This document shows, one piece after another, positions 1 to 9,643 of a stretch of DNA of 64,000 nt; within the stretch, counting starts at the first letter, position 1; the number at the start of each line of letters is the position of its first letter. The stretch is from an uncultured Erythrobacter sp. (GTDB lineage Bacteria; Pseudomonadota; Alphaproteobacteria; Sphingomonadales; Sphingomonadaceae), in contig CANMMR010000004.1 in NCBI GenBank assembly GCA_947499095.1, positions 124,001 to 188,000 on the forward strand, in the 5' to 3' direction. The translations under genes and the position numbers were made by a program. The notes below the pieces were generated by a model. It saw nothing but the letters and a program-made list of their open reading frames with translations. It had not been told where the DNA came from and did not search any database.

Positions 1-2
1 TG

Positions 3-344
3 GAGCTGGTCCGTGTGCGAAGTTGGCAACCCGTTCCTCGCGCCGTCACGGTGTGCATGAACGGGGGTCACGGCGAATGGTTCATCCAGAACTTCGCCGC
101 AGATGGGCAAGCCGAAGACGAGGTCCGATCGCTCGCGCCTGACGCGGCAGCGGGGGCGGCGCGCTACCGCGTCCTGGTCGGCAATCGCGCCAAGGAGCTA
201 GCAGCGTTGCTAGATAAGGATAATCTTGTCCTGGAGCTGACACCGGATGCCCGCGCGGCATATTTGCTCCACGAAAGCCGCCTCGCCTCCGATCTTGCGC
301 CCCTCTACGGTCGGGGGCCGGACGCGAAGCTGCCGGGTAAATGA
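3..344 (+). CDS. tsaB: tRNA threonylcarbamoyladenosine biosynthesis protein TsaB, C-terminal part (5' end outside window)
   Basis: Frame open to the window start; C-terminus PLYGRGPDAKLPGK is typical of TsaB; followed directly by rimI. Confidence 0.8.
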   Translation, partial: ELVRVRSWQPVPRAVTVCMNGGHGEWFIQNFAADGQAEDEVRSLAPDAAAGAARYRVLVGNRAKELAALLDKDNLVLELTPDARAAYLLHESRLASDLAPLYGRGPDAKLPGK

Positions 345-793
345 ACGAAATCGACAAGTTGATGGCAGTGATGGATGCTGCTTTCGAACCGTATTGGCGC
401 GAAGCGTGGACGCGGGCGCAGGTCGAGGGTTCGCTCGCCCTGCCCCATACTTACGCTCTGCTCTGCAACGCCCAGGGAGACGCTGTCGGCGCGGATGAGG
501 AAGCCGCCGGTTTCGTTCTCGCCCGCCGCGCTCCGGGCGAGGAAGAATTGCTATTGGTCGCAGTCCACCCCGACTATCGCGGCACGGGCCTTGGCCGCAA
601 TCTACTCCAGCAATTCTTCGAGAGCGCCCGCAATGGCGGCGCGGAGCAGGTATTTCTGGAAATGCGCGCAAATAACCCGGCCGAGCAACTCTACCGCGCA
701 GTCGGATTCGAGCCGATCGGTCGGCGGCCTGCCTATTACCGCACTCTCGATGGCGAGACCTTGGACGCCATCACCTTAGGTAGAAAGTTGTAA
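341..793 (+). CDS. rimI: ribosomal protein alanine N-acetyltransferase (GNAT)
   Basis: GNAT motif VHPDYRGTGLGRNLLQ; overlaps tsaB stop by 4 nt. Confidence 0.85.
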   Translation: MNEIDKLMAVMDAAFEPYWREAWTRAQVEGSLALPHTYALLCNAQGDAVGADEEAAGFVLARRAPGEEELLLVAVHPDYRGTGLGRNLLQQFFESARNGGAEQVFLEMRANNPAEQLYRAVGFEPIGRRPAYYRTLDGETLDAITLGRKL

Positions 794-931
794 ATACACG
801 CCAATTCACTTGTATATTTGCGTCAAAATAGTCCTGTAAACTGGACGCTTTACCTTCTCTTGTCGATTTTATACAATGCTGCCTACCAAAGGGTCGCATC
901 AATAAAGATTGGCTGAAGGGAGCCTTGCCGA

Positions 932-1372
932 ATGGACACTATCGAAACCGACATGACCGAAACGCTGATCACGCTGACCTCGGATATTGTCGCTGCACAC
1001 GTGAGCAACAATAGCGTGGCTGTCGAGGACGTGCCGACGCTTATTTCCAATGTCTATTCAGCCCTTTCCGGCCTCGACGGCGCAGGCTCTGCCGCCGAAC
1101 CCACTCCCGATCCCGCTGTTTCGGTCCGTTCTTCGGTAAAGAAGGACCATCTGGTCTGCCTCGACTGCGGCAAGAAGATGAAAATGCTCAAGCGGCACTT
1201 GTCGACCGAGCATGACATGACGCCGGAAGACTATCGTGCGCGTTGGGGACTGTCGGCCGATTATCCGATGGTCGCGCCGGACTATGCGGCCACCCGCCGC
1301 GACCTTGCGGTGAAGATCGGCCTCGGCCGCAAGCCCGGCCAGAAGCGCGGTCGCAAGAAGAAGAGCGCATAA
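932..1372 (+). CDS. mucR: MucR/Ros family zinc-finger transcriptional regulator
   Basis: CLDCGKKMKMLKRHLSTEHDMTPEDYRARWGL motif. Confidence 0.9.
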   Translation: MDTIETDMTETLITLTSDIVAAHVSNNSVAVEDVPTLISNVYSALSGLDGAGSAAEPTPDPAVSVRSSVKKDHLVCLDCGKKMKMLKRHLSTEHDMTPEDYRARWGLSADYPMVAPDYAATRRDLAVKIGLGRKPGQKRGRKKKSA

Positions 1373-1397
1373 AGCCCTTCGGTTCGCCTTGAGGAAG

Positions 1398-1431
1398 ACG
1401 CCCCGGCCCGATAAGGGTACGGGGCGTTTTT
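1398..1431 (+). terminator. Rho-independent terminator-like hairpin between mucR and fur
   Basis: ACGCCCCG...CGGGGCGT stem followed by a T run (cggggcgttttt). Confidence 0.75.
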
Positions 1432-1445
1432 CAATCGGGAAGCAA

Positions 1446-1868
1446 ATGCACCAGAAAATCGATCTCGAGCAATTGTGTGCCGACAAGGGCCTGCGCATCA
1501 CCGAGCAACGCCGTGTTATCGCGCGCGTGCTGTCGGAAAGCGACGACCATCCCGATGTCGAACTGCTCCACGAACGCGCCAACAAGATCGATTCCGGCAT
1601 ATCGATCGCAACGGTCTATCGCACCGTCCGCCTGTTCGAAGAGGCCGGAATCCTCGACCGCCACGATTTCGGCGATGGCCGCGCGCGCTACGAAGCGGCG
1701 CCCGAAGCCCACCACGATCACCTGATCGACGTGGAAACGGGCAAGGTCATCGAATTCGTCGACCCCGAGATAGAAGCATTGCAGAAGCAGATCGCCGAGA
1801 AGCTCGGCTACCGCCTCGTCGACCATCGCCTGGAACTCTATGGCGTCCGGCTCGACCGCGAAAGCTGA
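1446..1868 (+). CDS. fur: Fur family transcriptional regulator
   Basis: MHQKIDLEQLCADKGLRITEQRRVIARVL; ISIATVYRTVRLFEEAGI; C-terminal part typical of Fur. Confidence 0.9.
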   Translation: MHQKIDLEQLCADKGLRITEQRRVIARVLSESDDHPDVELLHERANKIDSGISIATVYRTVRLFEEAGILDRHDFGDGRARYEAAPEAHHDHLIDVETGKVIEFVDPEIEALQKQIAEKLGYRLVDHRLELYGVRLDRES

Positions 1869-2739
1869 GCGGCGCCTGGCGCGCTATACCGAGCGTCGGC
1901 TGGCCGCCGCGCGCGGAGAAAAAGTACCGCTGACGGCCACCGGTTGGGGGCGGTTCACCCTGCGCGCGCTCGGCATCCTCGCCCTGCTGATCGTGTTCGT
2001 GCCATTGCACTATCTTTACCGCATCTTCGCCTATGGCTCGCCTTTCCCCATGCTGTTCCTCCGCTACACGGCGCGAGTAATCGGGGCGCGCGTCACCATT
2101 GTAGGCACCCCGCTGCGGCGGGACGTCTTCTTCATCTCCAACCACCTGTCGTGGGTAGACATCCTCGCCTCGGCCGGAGCCAGCGGCACGGCCTTCGTCG
2201 CCAAGCAGGAATTGGCCGAGGTACCGGTGATCGGCTGGCTGTGCCGCCTCAATCGCACAGTCTTCGTCAAGCGCGAGAACCGCCTGGGTGTGGCTGAGCA
2301 GATCAATGCGCTGAAGGAAGCGCTGCAGGACAATTGGTCGGTCACGGTCTTTCCCGAAGGAACGGTGACGGACGGACAGTCGCTGCTGCCGTTCAAGTCT
2401 TCGATGCTGTCGGTGCTGGAGCCGCCGCCGCCCGGCGTCCTCGTCCAGCCGGTGATGCTCGATTACGGCGAGAATGCCGAGGAAATCGGCTGGGTCGGCG
2501 ACGAGAGCGGATTGCACAATGCGATGCGGGTGATGGCGCGCAAGGGTACCTTCCCGCTTCGAATCAATTACCTCGAGCCGTTCAGTCCGGAGGACTACCG
2601 CGGCCGTAAAGCGATCGCCGCCAAGGCGCGCGAGGAGATCGAGCAAGCGCTCGTTGCGGCATTGGGCAGGCCTCTACGCGATTTTCAGCATGTCGTCGAT
2701 GCAGTCCGCTATCGCCCGAAGGACGCCGACGCGACTTAG
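1840..2739 (+). CDS. lysophospholipid acyltransferase family protein (PlsC-like)
   Basis: NHLSWVDILA (NHxxxxD) and FPEGTVTDG motifs; overlaps the fur 3' end. Confidence 0.85.
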   Translation: MASGSTAKAERRLARYTERRLAAARGEKVPLTATGWGRFTLRALGILALLIVFVPLHYLYRIFAYGSPFPMLFLRYTARVIGARVTIVGTPLRRDVFFISNHLSWVDILASAGASGTAFVAKQELAEVPVIGWLCRLNRTVFVKRENRLGVAEQINALKEALQDNWSVTVFPEGTVTDGQSLLPFKSSMLSVLEPPPPGVLVQPVMLDYGENAEEIGWVGDESGLHNAMRVMARKGTFPLRINYLEPFSPEDYRGRKAIAAKAREEIEQALVAALGRPLRDFQHVVDAVRYRPKDADAT

Positions 2740-3620
2740 AGCTCGGCGCCGATCAACCAGTCGTGAAATAGGCGCACGGGGCGCTCTTCCAATGCGGTTG
2801 GCTTGCACACGAACCAGTAGCTGTAGGGGCTTTCCACATCCACATCGAACAGGCGGGCTAGGCGGTTGTCGTGTGCACGCCGCAGGTGGTCGTCATGCAT
2901 GATCGCAATGCCGAGGCCCTGAGCCGCCGCTTCCAGCATGATCTGCCCTGAATCGAAGTGATCGATTGCCGCAGGCTCCAGATCGGGCATGCCGATTTCC
3001 TGCCGCCAGGCCACGAAGCTTTCGGACAGTTCGTTGTGAATCAGGAAAGTCTGTTTGGCGAGCACTTCCTGCTCGGGATTGTCGCCCAGCTTTTCCTGCA
3101 ATCCGCGGCTGCAGATGGCATGGACCTTGTTGTAGTCCAGTCGCACGGCATGCAGGCCCCGCTCCGGCCCGCGCGACAGGATGATGGCGGCATCGAGGAG
3201 GTCGCCGACGCGATCCTCAAGGTGCGCGCCCGTATCGATATCGATGTGCAGCAACGGGTGGCGCGCGCGCAATTCGCCGAGCTTAGGGAACAGGCGCTGT
3301 GTGCCGAACAGCGGCAGCACGCCAAGGCGCAACCGGAGTAGCGAGAGATTGTCGGACTGGCTCTCCACCGCCCGCGCAAGTGCCTCCAGCTGTGGATTGA
3401 CCGCTTCGTAGAACGCATGCCCATCGTCGGTCAGCTGCATCGACTGCCGTGCACGCGTGAACAGCTTCTTGCCGACGAATTCCTCGAGGTTTCCGATCCG
3501 CCGCGACAGGGCCGAGGGGCTGAGGCCCAGTTCCTCCGCCGCCGCCCGGGCGGAACCCAGCCGGACGGTGCGCACGAAGGCTTCGAGCGCACGCAGGGGG
3601 GGAAGTCGCCGGGTTGCCAT
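2736..3620 (-). CDS. LysR family transcriptional regulator (GcvA-like)
   Basis: N-terminal LysR HTH: LRALEAFVRTVRLGSARAAAEELGLSPSALSRRIGNLEEFVGKKLF. Confidence 0.88.
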   Translation of the reverse strand: MATRRLPPLRALEAFVRTVRLGSARAAAEELGLSPSALSRRIGNLEEFVGKKLFTRARQSMQLTDDGHAFYEAVNPQLEALARAVESQSDNLSLLRLRLGVLPLFGTQRLFPKLGELRARHPLLHIDIDTGAHLEDRVGDLLDAAIILSRGPERGLHAVRLDYNKVHAICSRGLQEKLGDNPEQEVLAKQTFLIHNELSESFVAWRQEIGMPDLEPAAIDHFDSGQIMLEAAAQGLGIAIMHDDHLRRAHDNRLARLFDVDVESPYSYWFVCKPTALEERPVRLFHDWLIGAEL

Positions 3621-3690
3621 TGCCGTTGCTAGCTATGGTCGGGACGCGCGCCTGTCGAGGGCGAATGTGCGAATTCATGCAACAATGCGA

Positions 3691-4614
3691 TCAGTCGCTT
3701 TCGCCCTCGTCCTCGCCGGCAGGCTCGTGCAGGCGAAGGCGCTTCACGTGCGTCTCGTCGCCATCGGTAACCTCGATCCGCCAGCCGCTCGGATGCGCGA
3801 CCACCGTGCCGACCTGCGGGACCTGCTCGGCCAGCACGAAGGCGAGCCCGCCCAGCGTATCGACAGATTCCTCGACCTCGGCGAGCGCGGGATCGACCTG
3901 CTCGGCCACATCGTCCAGCTCGGCGCGCGCGTCACAATCCCACATTCCGGCGCCGATCGGCACGATCCATTCCTCGGGCGCGTCATCGTGCTCGTCCTCG
4001 ATCTCGCCGACGATTTCCTCAACCAGATCCTCGATCGTGATGATGCCGTCGGTGCCGGAAAATTCGTCGACGACAATGGCCAGATGCATCCGCTGTGCAC
4101 GCATGTCGGCCAGCACGTCGAGCGCGTTGCGCGTCTGCGGCACGTAGAGCGGCTGGCGCATCAGCACTGTCCAGTCCGCCGGCGGCTCGTCGCCGCGCGC
4201 CAGATAGGGGAACACATCCTTCAGGTGGACCATGCCGATCACGTGGTCGAGCTGGTCGCGGTAGACGGGCATGCGCGAATGGCCGTGTTCGGCAAAGGTC
4301 TCGACCAGCTCGTCCCAGCTGGCGGTCGCGTTCATGGCGACGATCTCGCCGCGCGGCACGGCCACGTCGTCGGCATCGTGTTCGGAGAAGTGCAGCAGGT
4401 TGCGCAGCATCTGGCGCTCGACCTGCGAGAGGTCGCCCGTGCCGCTATGCTCGGGCTCGTCCTCGCCGTTCTCGTCCTCGTGCTCGTCGATGGCTTCTTC
4501 CAGCTGCGCGCGCAGGCTGCGCTCGCCGCCGTCAGGATCGAACATTTTCCGGATTGCGAGCCACAGCCCGCTTCTACTCTCCGCGTCTCCGGCGGGTGAT
4601 GACGAATCGGGCAT
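3691..4614 (-). CDS. corC: hemolysin family protein / CorC-like, CBS pair plus transporter-associated domain
   Basis: PRGEIVAMNATASWDELVETFAEHGHSRMPVY and DEFSGTDGIITIEDLVEEIVGEI; adjacent to ybeY. Confidence 0.85.
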   Translation of the reverse strand: MPDSSSPAGDAESRSGLWLAIRKMFDPDGGERSLRAQLEEAIDEHEDENGEDEPEHSGTGDLSQVERQMLRNLLHFSEHDADDVAVPRGEIVAMNATASWDELVETFAEHGHSRMPVYRDQLDHVIGMVHLKDVFPYLARGDEPPADWTVLMRQPLYVPQTRNALDVLADMRAQRMHLAIVVDEFSGTDGIITIEDLVEEIVGEIEDEHDDAPEEWIVPIGAGMWDCDARAELDDVAEQVDPALAEVEESVDTLGGLAFVLAEQVPQVGTVVAHPSGWRIEVTDGDETHVKRLRLHEPAGEDEGESD

Positions 4615-4635
4615 GGCCCTAACAATGCGCTCCCA

Positions 4636-5127
4636 TCAGTTGCGATCCCCATATGGGTCGGCGATGCCCATTTTTGCAAGAGCAGCGATTTCGAGCGCTT
4701 CCATGGCCTCGGCCTGCGCATCGCTGTCGACGTGATCGTGGCCTGCGAGGTGGAGCAGGCCGTGGACGATCAGGTGGGCGGTGTGGTGTTCGAGACTGAC
4801 GCCCTTCTCCGCCGCTTCGCGCGCGCATGTCTCGTGGGCGAGCGCGATGTCGCCGAGCATTTCTGGCGGGCCTTCCGGAGCCAGGGCAAGCAGGTCCTCT
4901 CGCTCCAGCATGGGGAAGCTGAGTACATTGGTCGGCTTGTCCTTGCCGCGCCATTCCCGGTTGAGCCCGTGCACCTGCGCGTCGCTGGTGAATAGGATCG
5001 AGGCCGACAGTCGCTCGCCGACCAGCACCGGCTCGACCCCCGTTGCAGCTGCGGCCGCACGCCCGGCAAGGCCCTCCCAGTCAAGCGCCTCGGGCCACCC
5101 TTCGATTGCGATATCGAGGTCCATCAA
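4636..5127 (-). CDS. ybeY: rRNA maturation RNase YbeY
   Basis: HLIVHGLLHLAGHDHVDSDAQAEAMEALE metal-binding motif. Confidence 0.93.
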   Translation of the reverse strand: MMDLDIAIEGWPEALDWEGLAGRAAAAATGVEPVLVGERLSASILFTSDAQVHGLNREWRGKDKPTNVLSFPMLEREDLLALAPEGPPEMLGDIALAHETCAREAAEKGVSLEHHTAHLIVHGLLHLAGHDHVDSDAQAEAMEALEIAALAKMGIADPYGDRN

Positions 5128-5362
5128 CCCGCCGATTTCCGAGACATGGACCGCATGTTACACTGTCCAGGGCGGAAAAACCTGCCCTCCATTCGCGGGA
5201 TGCAAACCGGTGGGGGCGTGCAGGAGAAACCGTAAGCCATCCGAGCCATCTAGCGGAGCATCCGAAGGTAGGAAAGCGGCTGGCGCCGTTAGTTATTGGG
5301 TTGAAAGTGGACCGTCCAATCTTAGGCCGACCTGATTATGTCAGGGACACGGGACCAATCAG

Positions 5363-5626
5363 TTAGCCGTCCTTTGTCCGCTTGGTCTGAGCGAAAAGGT
5401 ACATGTAACGGGCATAATGAAGCAGAAGCGGGATCAGCGAAACCAACAACACTGGCAGAAATAGGTTTTCGTAGAAAAACGTGCCCGGACCACCGGAAAA
5501 AAGCGCCGCAGCTAAGATGAGTGCGGCGCTCCAAGCGCAGCCAAGAAAATGCGATATCGCCAGCCCGCGCAGACCGCCGCTCGCGGGATCGATTTTTGAA
5601 TCAAGCCAACTTATATAGCCCTTCAT
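5363..5626 (-). CDS. small hypothetical membrane protein (87 aa)
   Basis: ORF with hydrophobic segments LAISHFLGCAWSAALILAAALF and NLFLPVLLVSLIPLLLHYA. Confidence 0.5.
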   Translation of the reverse strand: MKGYISWLDSKIDPASGGLRGLAISHFLGCAWSAALILAAALFSGGPGTFFYENLFLPVLLVSLIPLLLHYARYMYLFAQTKRTKDG

Positions 5627-5682
5627 TCAGTACGCTCCCTGGACGCAGTGGCGACCTTATCTAACATTGCAGTGTTACGGAA

Positions 5683-5709
5683 TGTCCGCAAACGGGTCGT
5701 TAGCGGACA
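5683..5709. repeat. 27-bp inverted repeat TGTCCGC-aAACGggtCGTTa-GCGGACA
   Basis: 7-bp outer plus 4-bp inner complementary arms; lies just past the phoH 3' end. Confidence 0.7.
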
Positions 5710-5718
5710 CTTACTGCC

Positions 5719-6762
5719 CTACCCTCCGGGCCCCTCATACGCCTCGACGATCCGCCCCACGATCGGGTGGCGCACCACGTCGGCTGCCTTAAACCGGATC
5801 GTGCCGAAGCCTTTCACGCCCTCCAGCTTGCCGACCGCATCGGCAAGGCCGCTCATGCCGCCGCCGCCGGGGATATCGACCTGGTTCGGGTCGCCGCAGA
5901 TCACCATGCGGCTGTTCTGGCCGAAGCGGGTGAGGAACATCTTCATCTGCTCGCGCGTGGTGTTCTGCGCCTCGTCGAGGATCACGAAGGCATCGGCCAG
6001 CGTGCGCCCGCGCATGAAGGCGATCGGCGCGATCTCGATCTCGCCCGAAGCCAGCCGCCGCTCGACCTGTTCGGGCGGCATGCAGTCGTAGAGCGCATCG
6101 TAGAGCGGCCGCAGATAGGGATCGACCTTTTCCTTCATATCGCCGGGCAGGAAGCCGAGCTTCTCGCCCGCCTCCACCGCCGGACGGCTGAGGATCAGCC
6201 GCTGCACGCTGCCGGTGATGAGCTGCGCCACCGCCTGCGCCACGGCGAGATAGGTCTTGCCGGTGCCCGCGGGGCCGAGCGCAAAGATGATGTCGTCGCG
6301 CACGAGGCTGCGCATATAGGTCGCCTGCATCGCGCTGCGCGGCACGATCGTCTTGCGGCGGGTGCGGATCATGATCGGCGGGGCGTTCTTGCCCTTGCCG
6401 GGTTCGGCATCGACGATCCCGTCGAGCGTGGGTTCGTCCGACATGGCGATCAGCGCCTCGATCGCGCCGCCGTCGAGCTCCTGCCCGATGGCCAGCCGGT
6501 CGTACATCGCCTTGAGCACGTCGCGCGCGCGGGCGACGCTGTCTTCGGGGCCTTCGATATGGAGCTGGTTGCCGCGGGCCGAAATGAATACGCCGAGCCG
6601 GTTTTCCACCTGCACCAGGTTCGCATCGAACTGGCCGAAGAGCGCGCCGAGCAGGCTCTGGTTGTCGAAGCTGATATCGACCTGCGCGCGGCGAACCTCG
6701 CGCTGCGGACTGGGCGGCGGGGTGAAGGACCTGGCGTCCTTCGGTGCGGGTTTACGGGCCAT
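5719..6762 (-). CDS. phoH: PhoH family ATPase
   Basis: [19 protein letters not shown] (Walker A) and [11 protein letters not shown]. Confidence 0.93.
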   Translation of the reverse strand: MARKPAPKDARSFTPPPSPQREVRRAQVDISFDNQSLLGALFGQFDANLVQVENRLGVFISARGNQLHIEGPEDSVARARDVLKAMYDRLAIGQELDGGAIEALIAMSDEPTLDGIVDAEPGKGKNAPPIMIRTRRKTIVPRSAMQATYMRSLVRDDIIFALGPAGTGKTYLAVAQAVAQLITGSVQRLILSRPAVEAGEKLGFLPGDMKEKVDPYLRPLYDALYDCMPPEQVERRLASGEIEIAPIAFMRGRTLADAFVILDEAQNTTREQMKMFLTRFGQNSRMVICGDPNQVDIPGGGGMSGLADAVGKLEGVKGFGTIRFKAADVVRHPIVGRIVEAYEGPGG

Positions 6763-6960
6763 GCGCTCCTTTCGTGTACGAGTCGGAAATGTAGGCCCGA
6801 TTATGCCGCGCGCAAGCTGGAGGCCCCCTCCGGATGGTGGATAGTAATACCGATGTCATCCGGCCGTGCGTTGATCGGTTGCGCAAGTCGTTGGTCGAAC
6901 AGCTTGGACTTCTGCCGAAAACGGTTTGGCTTACGGCGGTGGAAATACTGGAATAGCGCC

Positions 6961-7854
6961 ATGAAAAAGCTCACGATCTGCTCCGCCATCGCGCTTGGCT
7001 TGTCGGCCGCTGCTCCTCTGCTGGCGCAGGACAACGACCCTGCCGAAGAAGTCATCATCGTGACGGGTGAGCGCGAGCAGGAGGCGATGGAACGGGTCGA
7101 GGGCATGACCCGGGCTATCACTCGCCGCCCCCGCGTGGACAAGCCGCTGGCCCGCCAATACGGCCAGATCTGCGTCGGCGTGATGGGCATGGATCCCGCC
7201 TATGCCGGGGTGCTGATCGACCGGATCGAGGCCAATGCCCGGCGGCTCGACATCGCGATTGCCGGCGAGGGTTGCCAGGTGAATACTCTGGTCGCCTTCG
7301 TGGACGACGGCCCCGAGGAAGTGAAGCAGCTCCGCAAGGACGCGTCGTGGCTGTTTTCCACGCTGCTCGATTACGAATACGACCGGATCCTGCGTGGCAG
7401 CGGCGGCGCGCATGCATGGCATTCGACCGAAGAGAGAGAGGTCGACGGCAAGCAGCTGGCCGTGATCGAGGTCGGCGATCCGCCGCGTCAGGTCAAGGCG
7501 GGCGATCCCTTCAACGCCACGCGCATGACCCAGCAGATCCGCATGGACATGATCGGTTCGGTTGTACTGATGGAACGCGCGCTGGTGCCGGGCAAGACGC
7601 TGCAGCAGCTGGCGGATTACGCCTCCATGCGCAGCTTTGCCTCGATCGACGATATGGCGTCCGACGGTCCGGACACGACGCCGACGATCCTGTCGCTGTT
7701 CCTCGATGCCGATGCCGCGCCGCAGGAAATGACCGAATTCGACTGGGCCTATCTCGAAGCGCTCTACCGGTTGCCGCGCACGGCGCGCGGCGAGCAGATC
7801 CACGACGCCGCCTGGTCGGAATATCGCAAGAAGGTGATCCGCGCGAAGGATTGA
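6961..7854 (+). CDS. secreted hypothetical protein with TonB-box-like N-terminus
   Basis: Signal peptide MKKLTICSAIALGLSAAAPLLAQ followed by EEVIIVTGERE; no family recognised. Confidence 0.7.
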   Translation: MKKLTICSAIALGLSAAAPLLAQDNDPAEEVIIVTGEREQEAMERVEGMTRAITRRPRVDKPLARQYGQICVGVMGMDPAYAGVLIDRIEANARRLDIAIAGEGCQVNTLVAFVDDGPEEVKQLRKDASWLFSTLLDYEYDRILRGSGGAHAWHSTEEREVDGKQLAVIEVGDPPRQVKAGDPFNATRMTQQIRMDMIGSVVLMERALVPGKTLQQLADYASMRSFASIDDMASDGPDTTPTILSLFLDADAAPQEMTEFDWAYLEALYRLPRTARGEQIHDAAWSEYRKKVIRAKD

Positions 7855-7869
7855 CGCGCGGGAAAGGCC

Positions 7870-9213
7870 TCAGGCCACGACGGTTTCGCGTAGCTTTGCG
7901 CTGAGCGAATTGGGGCCGGCTTCGAGCAGTTCGACCTGCACGAGGTCGCCGATCGCCACATCGCCTTCGAACCAGGCGCTTTGCAACCACGGTGTTTTGC
8001 CGAGCCACTGGCCCTCGTGCTTGCCCCTGCGCTCGACGAGGACTTCGCAGGTCTTTCCGACGCTCGCCTGATTGAAAGCCAGCTGGTCGCGGTTGAGCGC
8101 GGCCTGGAGGCGTTGGAGGCGCTCGTCCATGACCACTTTCGCGACCTGCCCGTCCATCGTAGCGGCGGGGGTGCCGGGGCGGGGCGAGTATTTGAAGCTG
8201 AAGGCCTGCGCGTATCGGACCTCGTCCACCAGTGCGAGGGTTTCCTCGAACTCGGCATCGGTTTCGCCGGGGAAGCCGACGATGAAGTCGCCCGACAGCG
8301 CGAGGTCGGGCCGCGCAGCGCGGAAAAGGTCGAGCAGCTTGAGGTAGCTGTCCGCCGTGTGGCTGCGGTTCATGGCCTTGAGCACGCGGTCGCTGCCTGC
8401 CTGCACCGGCAGGTGGAGGAAGGGCATGAGCTTGTCGATTTCGCCATGCGCGGCGATCAAATCGTCGTCCATGTCGGCGGGGTGGCTGGTGGTGTAGCGG
8501 ATGCGTGCGAGACCATCGACGGCGGCAAGGTCGCGGATGAGCCCTGCGAGGCCGACCGTGTGGCCCTTCTCGTCCTCGCCCGACCAAGCGCTGACGTTCT
8601 GGCCCAGCAGGGTGATTTCCTTCGCGCCCGCGTCGACCAGCTTTCTCGCTTCGGTGACGAGGTCCGCATAGGGACGGCTGATTTCCGCGCCGCGCGTATA
8701 AGGCACCACGCAATAGGTGCAGAACTTGTCGCAGCCTTCCTGCACGGTGAGGAAGCTCGCCGGATTGGTGCGGCGGCGTTCCGGCAGTGCGGCGAACTTG
8801 GCGATGGCGGGCATGTCGGTGTCGGTCGCCCGCTCGCCCTGCACCGCCTTGTCGAGCATTTCAGGTAGGCGGTGATAGGCCTGCGGGCCGACGACCATGC
8901 TGACCGCCGGAGAGCGCTTCATGATCTCCTCGCCCTCGGCCTGCGCGACGCAGCCCGCGACCGCGATCAGCGGCTCCTTGCCCGCCTCGCGCCCCGCCTT
9001 GGACAGGCGGCCGATGTCCGAATAGACCTTCTCCGCCGCCTTCTCGCGGATGTGGCAGGTGTTGAGCACGACGAGGTCGGCTTCCTCGCCCTCGGGCGCC
9101 GGCACGATCCCGCGCTCGCCAAGCATCTCGGCCATGCGCTCGCCGTCATAGACGTTCATCTGGCAGCCGAAGCTCTTGACCCTGTAGGTCTTGGGGGATC
9201 TGGTGGGTTTCAT
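7870..9213 (-). CDS. miaB: tRNA-2-methylthio-N6-dimethylallyladenosine synthase
   Basis: [18 protein letters not shown]; radical [35 protein letters not shown]. Confidence 0.93.
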   Translation of the reverse strand: MKPTRSPKTYRVKSFGCQMNVYDGERMAEMLGERGIVPAPEGEEADLVVLNTCHIREKAAEKVYSDIGRLSKAGREAGKEPLIAVAGCVAQAEGEEIMKRSPAVSMVVGPQAYHRLPEMLDKAVQGERATDTDMPAIAKFAALPERRRTNPASFLTVQEGCDKFCTYCVVPYTRGAEISRPYADLVTEARKLVDAGAKEITLLGQNVSAWSGEDEKGHTVGLAGLIRDLAAVDGLARIRYTTSHPADMDDDLIAAHGEIDKLMPFLHLPVQAGSDRVLKAMNRSHTADSYLKLLDLFRAARPDLALSGDFIVGFPGETDAEFEETLALVDEVRYAQAFSFKYSPRPGTPAATMDGQVAKVVMDERLQRLQAALNRDQLAFNQASVGKTCEVLVERRGKHEGQWLGKTPWLQSAWFEGDVAIGDLVQVELLEAGPNSLSAKLRETVVA

Positions 9214-9226
9214 GGGAGAGGGCGCT

Positions 9227-9643
9227 TTAGTCTTTATCTCTAGCTGCATCAACTTTCGCTTCGGCTGACGCCTCAACCCATGCTCGAGCCGGTTTCGAAA
9301 AGAGCAGACCTAAGACAACCACCGCTATTAGCAGGTAGCCGAGTGTCCATTTGATTTCCTCATGTCGAAACTCGGAATTTAAGAGGATGACGTAGATGGC
9401 TGCTAGAATTGTAAGTGCATTAAAGACGATCAGAACCCATCGCGCGACATTCCCACCCCCTCGAGTGAACCAAACGGTGAGCGCCAAAATAAGGATCGCC
9501 ACGAGAATGTCGGGCCAGACATAGCTATGATCGATTGGGTCGAGAAAAATTTGGACAAGCGAGAGGCCGACCTCGGCGAAAGCCAGAGGTTCGATCCAAA
9601 AGACCTCTTTCGGCCTCTCCACTTGCAACTCCCGTTTAACCAA
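9227..9643 (-). CDS. hypothetical membrane protein
   Basis: 138-aa ORF with several hydrophobic segments; fills the gap between miaB and the PPIase. Confidence 0.55.
   Translation of the reverse strand: MVKRELQVERPKEVFWIEPLAFAEVGLSLVQIFLDPIDHSYVWPDILVAILILALTVWFTRGGGNVARWVLIVFNALTILAAIYVILLNSEFRHEEIKWTLGYLLIAVVVLGLLFSKPARAWVEASAEAKVDAARDKD

Noticed and set aside
5128-5362. Possible SRP RNA/6S RNA/tRNA in the ORF-free gap
   Set aside because: No conserved SRP loop, 6S-like bubble or tRNA T-loop signature recognised; kept only as an uncharacterised gap
5767-7854. 695-aa plus-strand ORF as a single gene
   Set aside because: Its first part is antisense to phoH; the true gene most likely begins at the ATG at 6961 with a signal peptide
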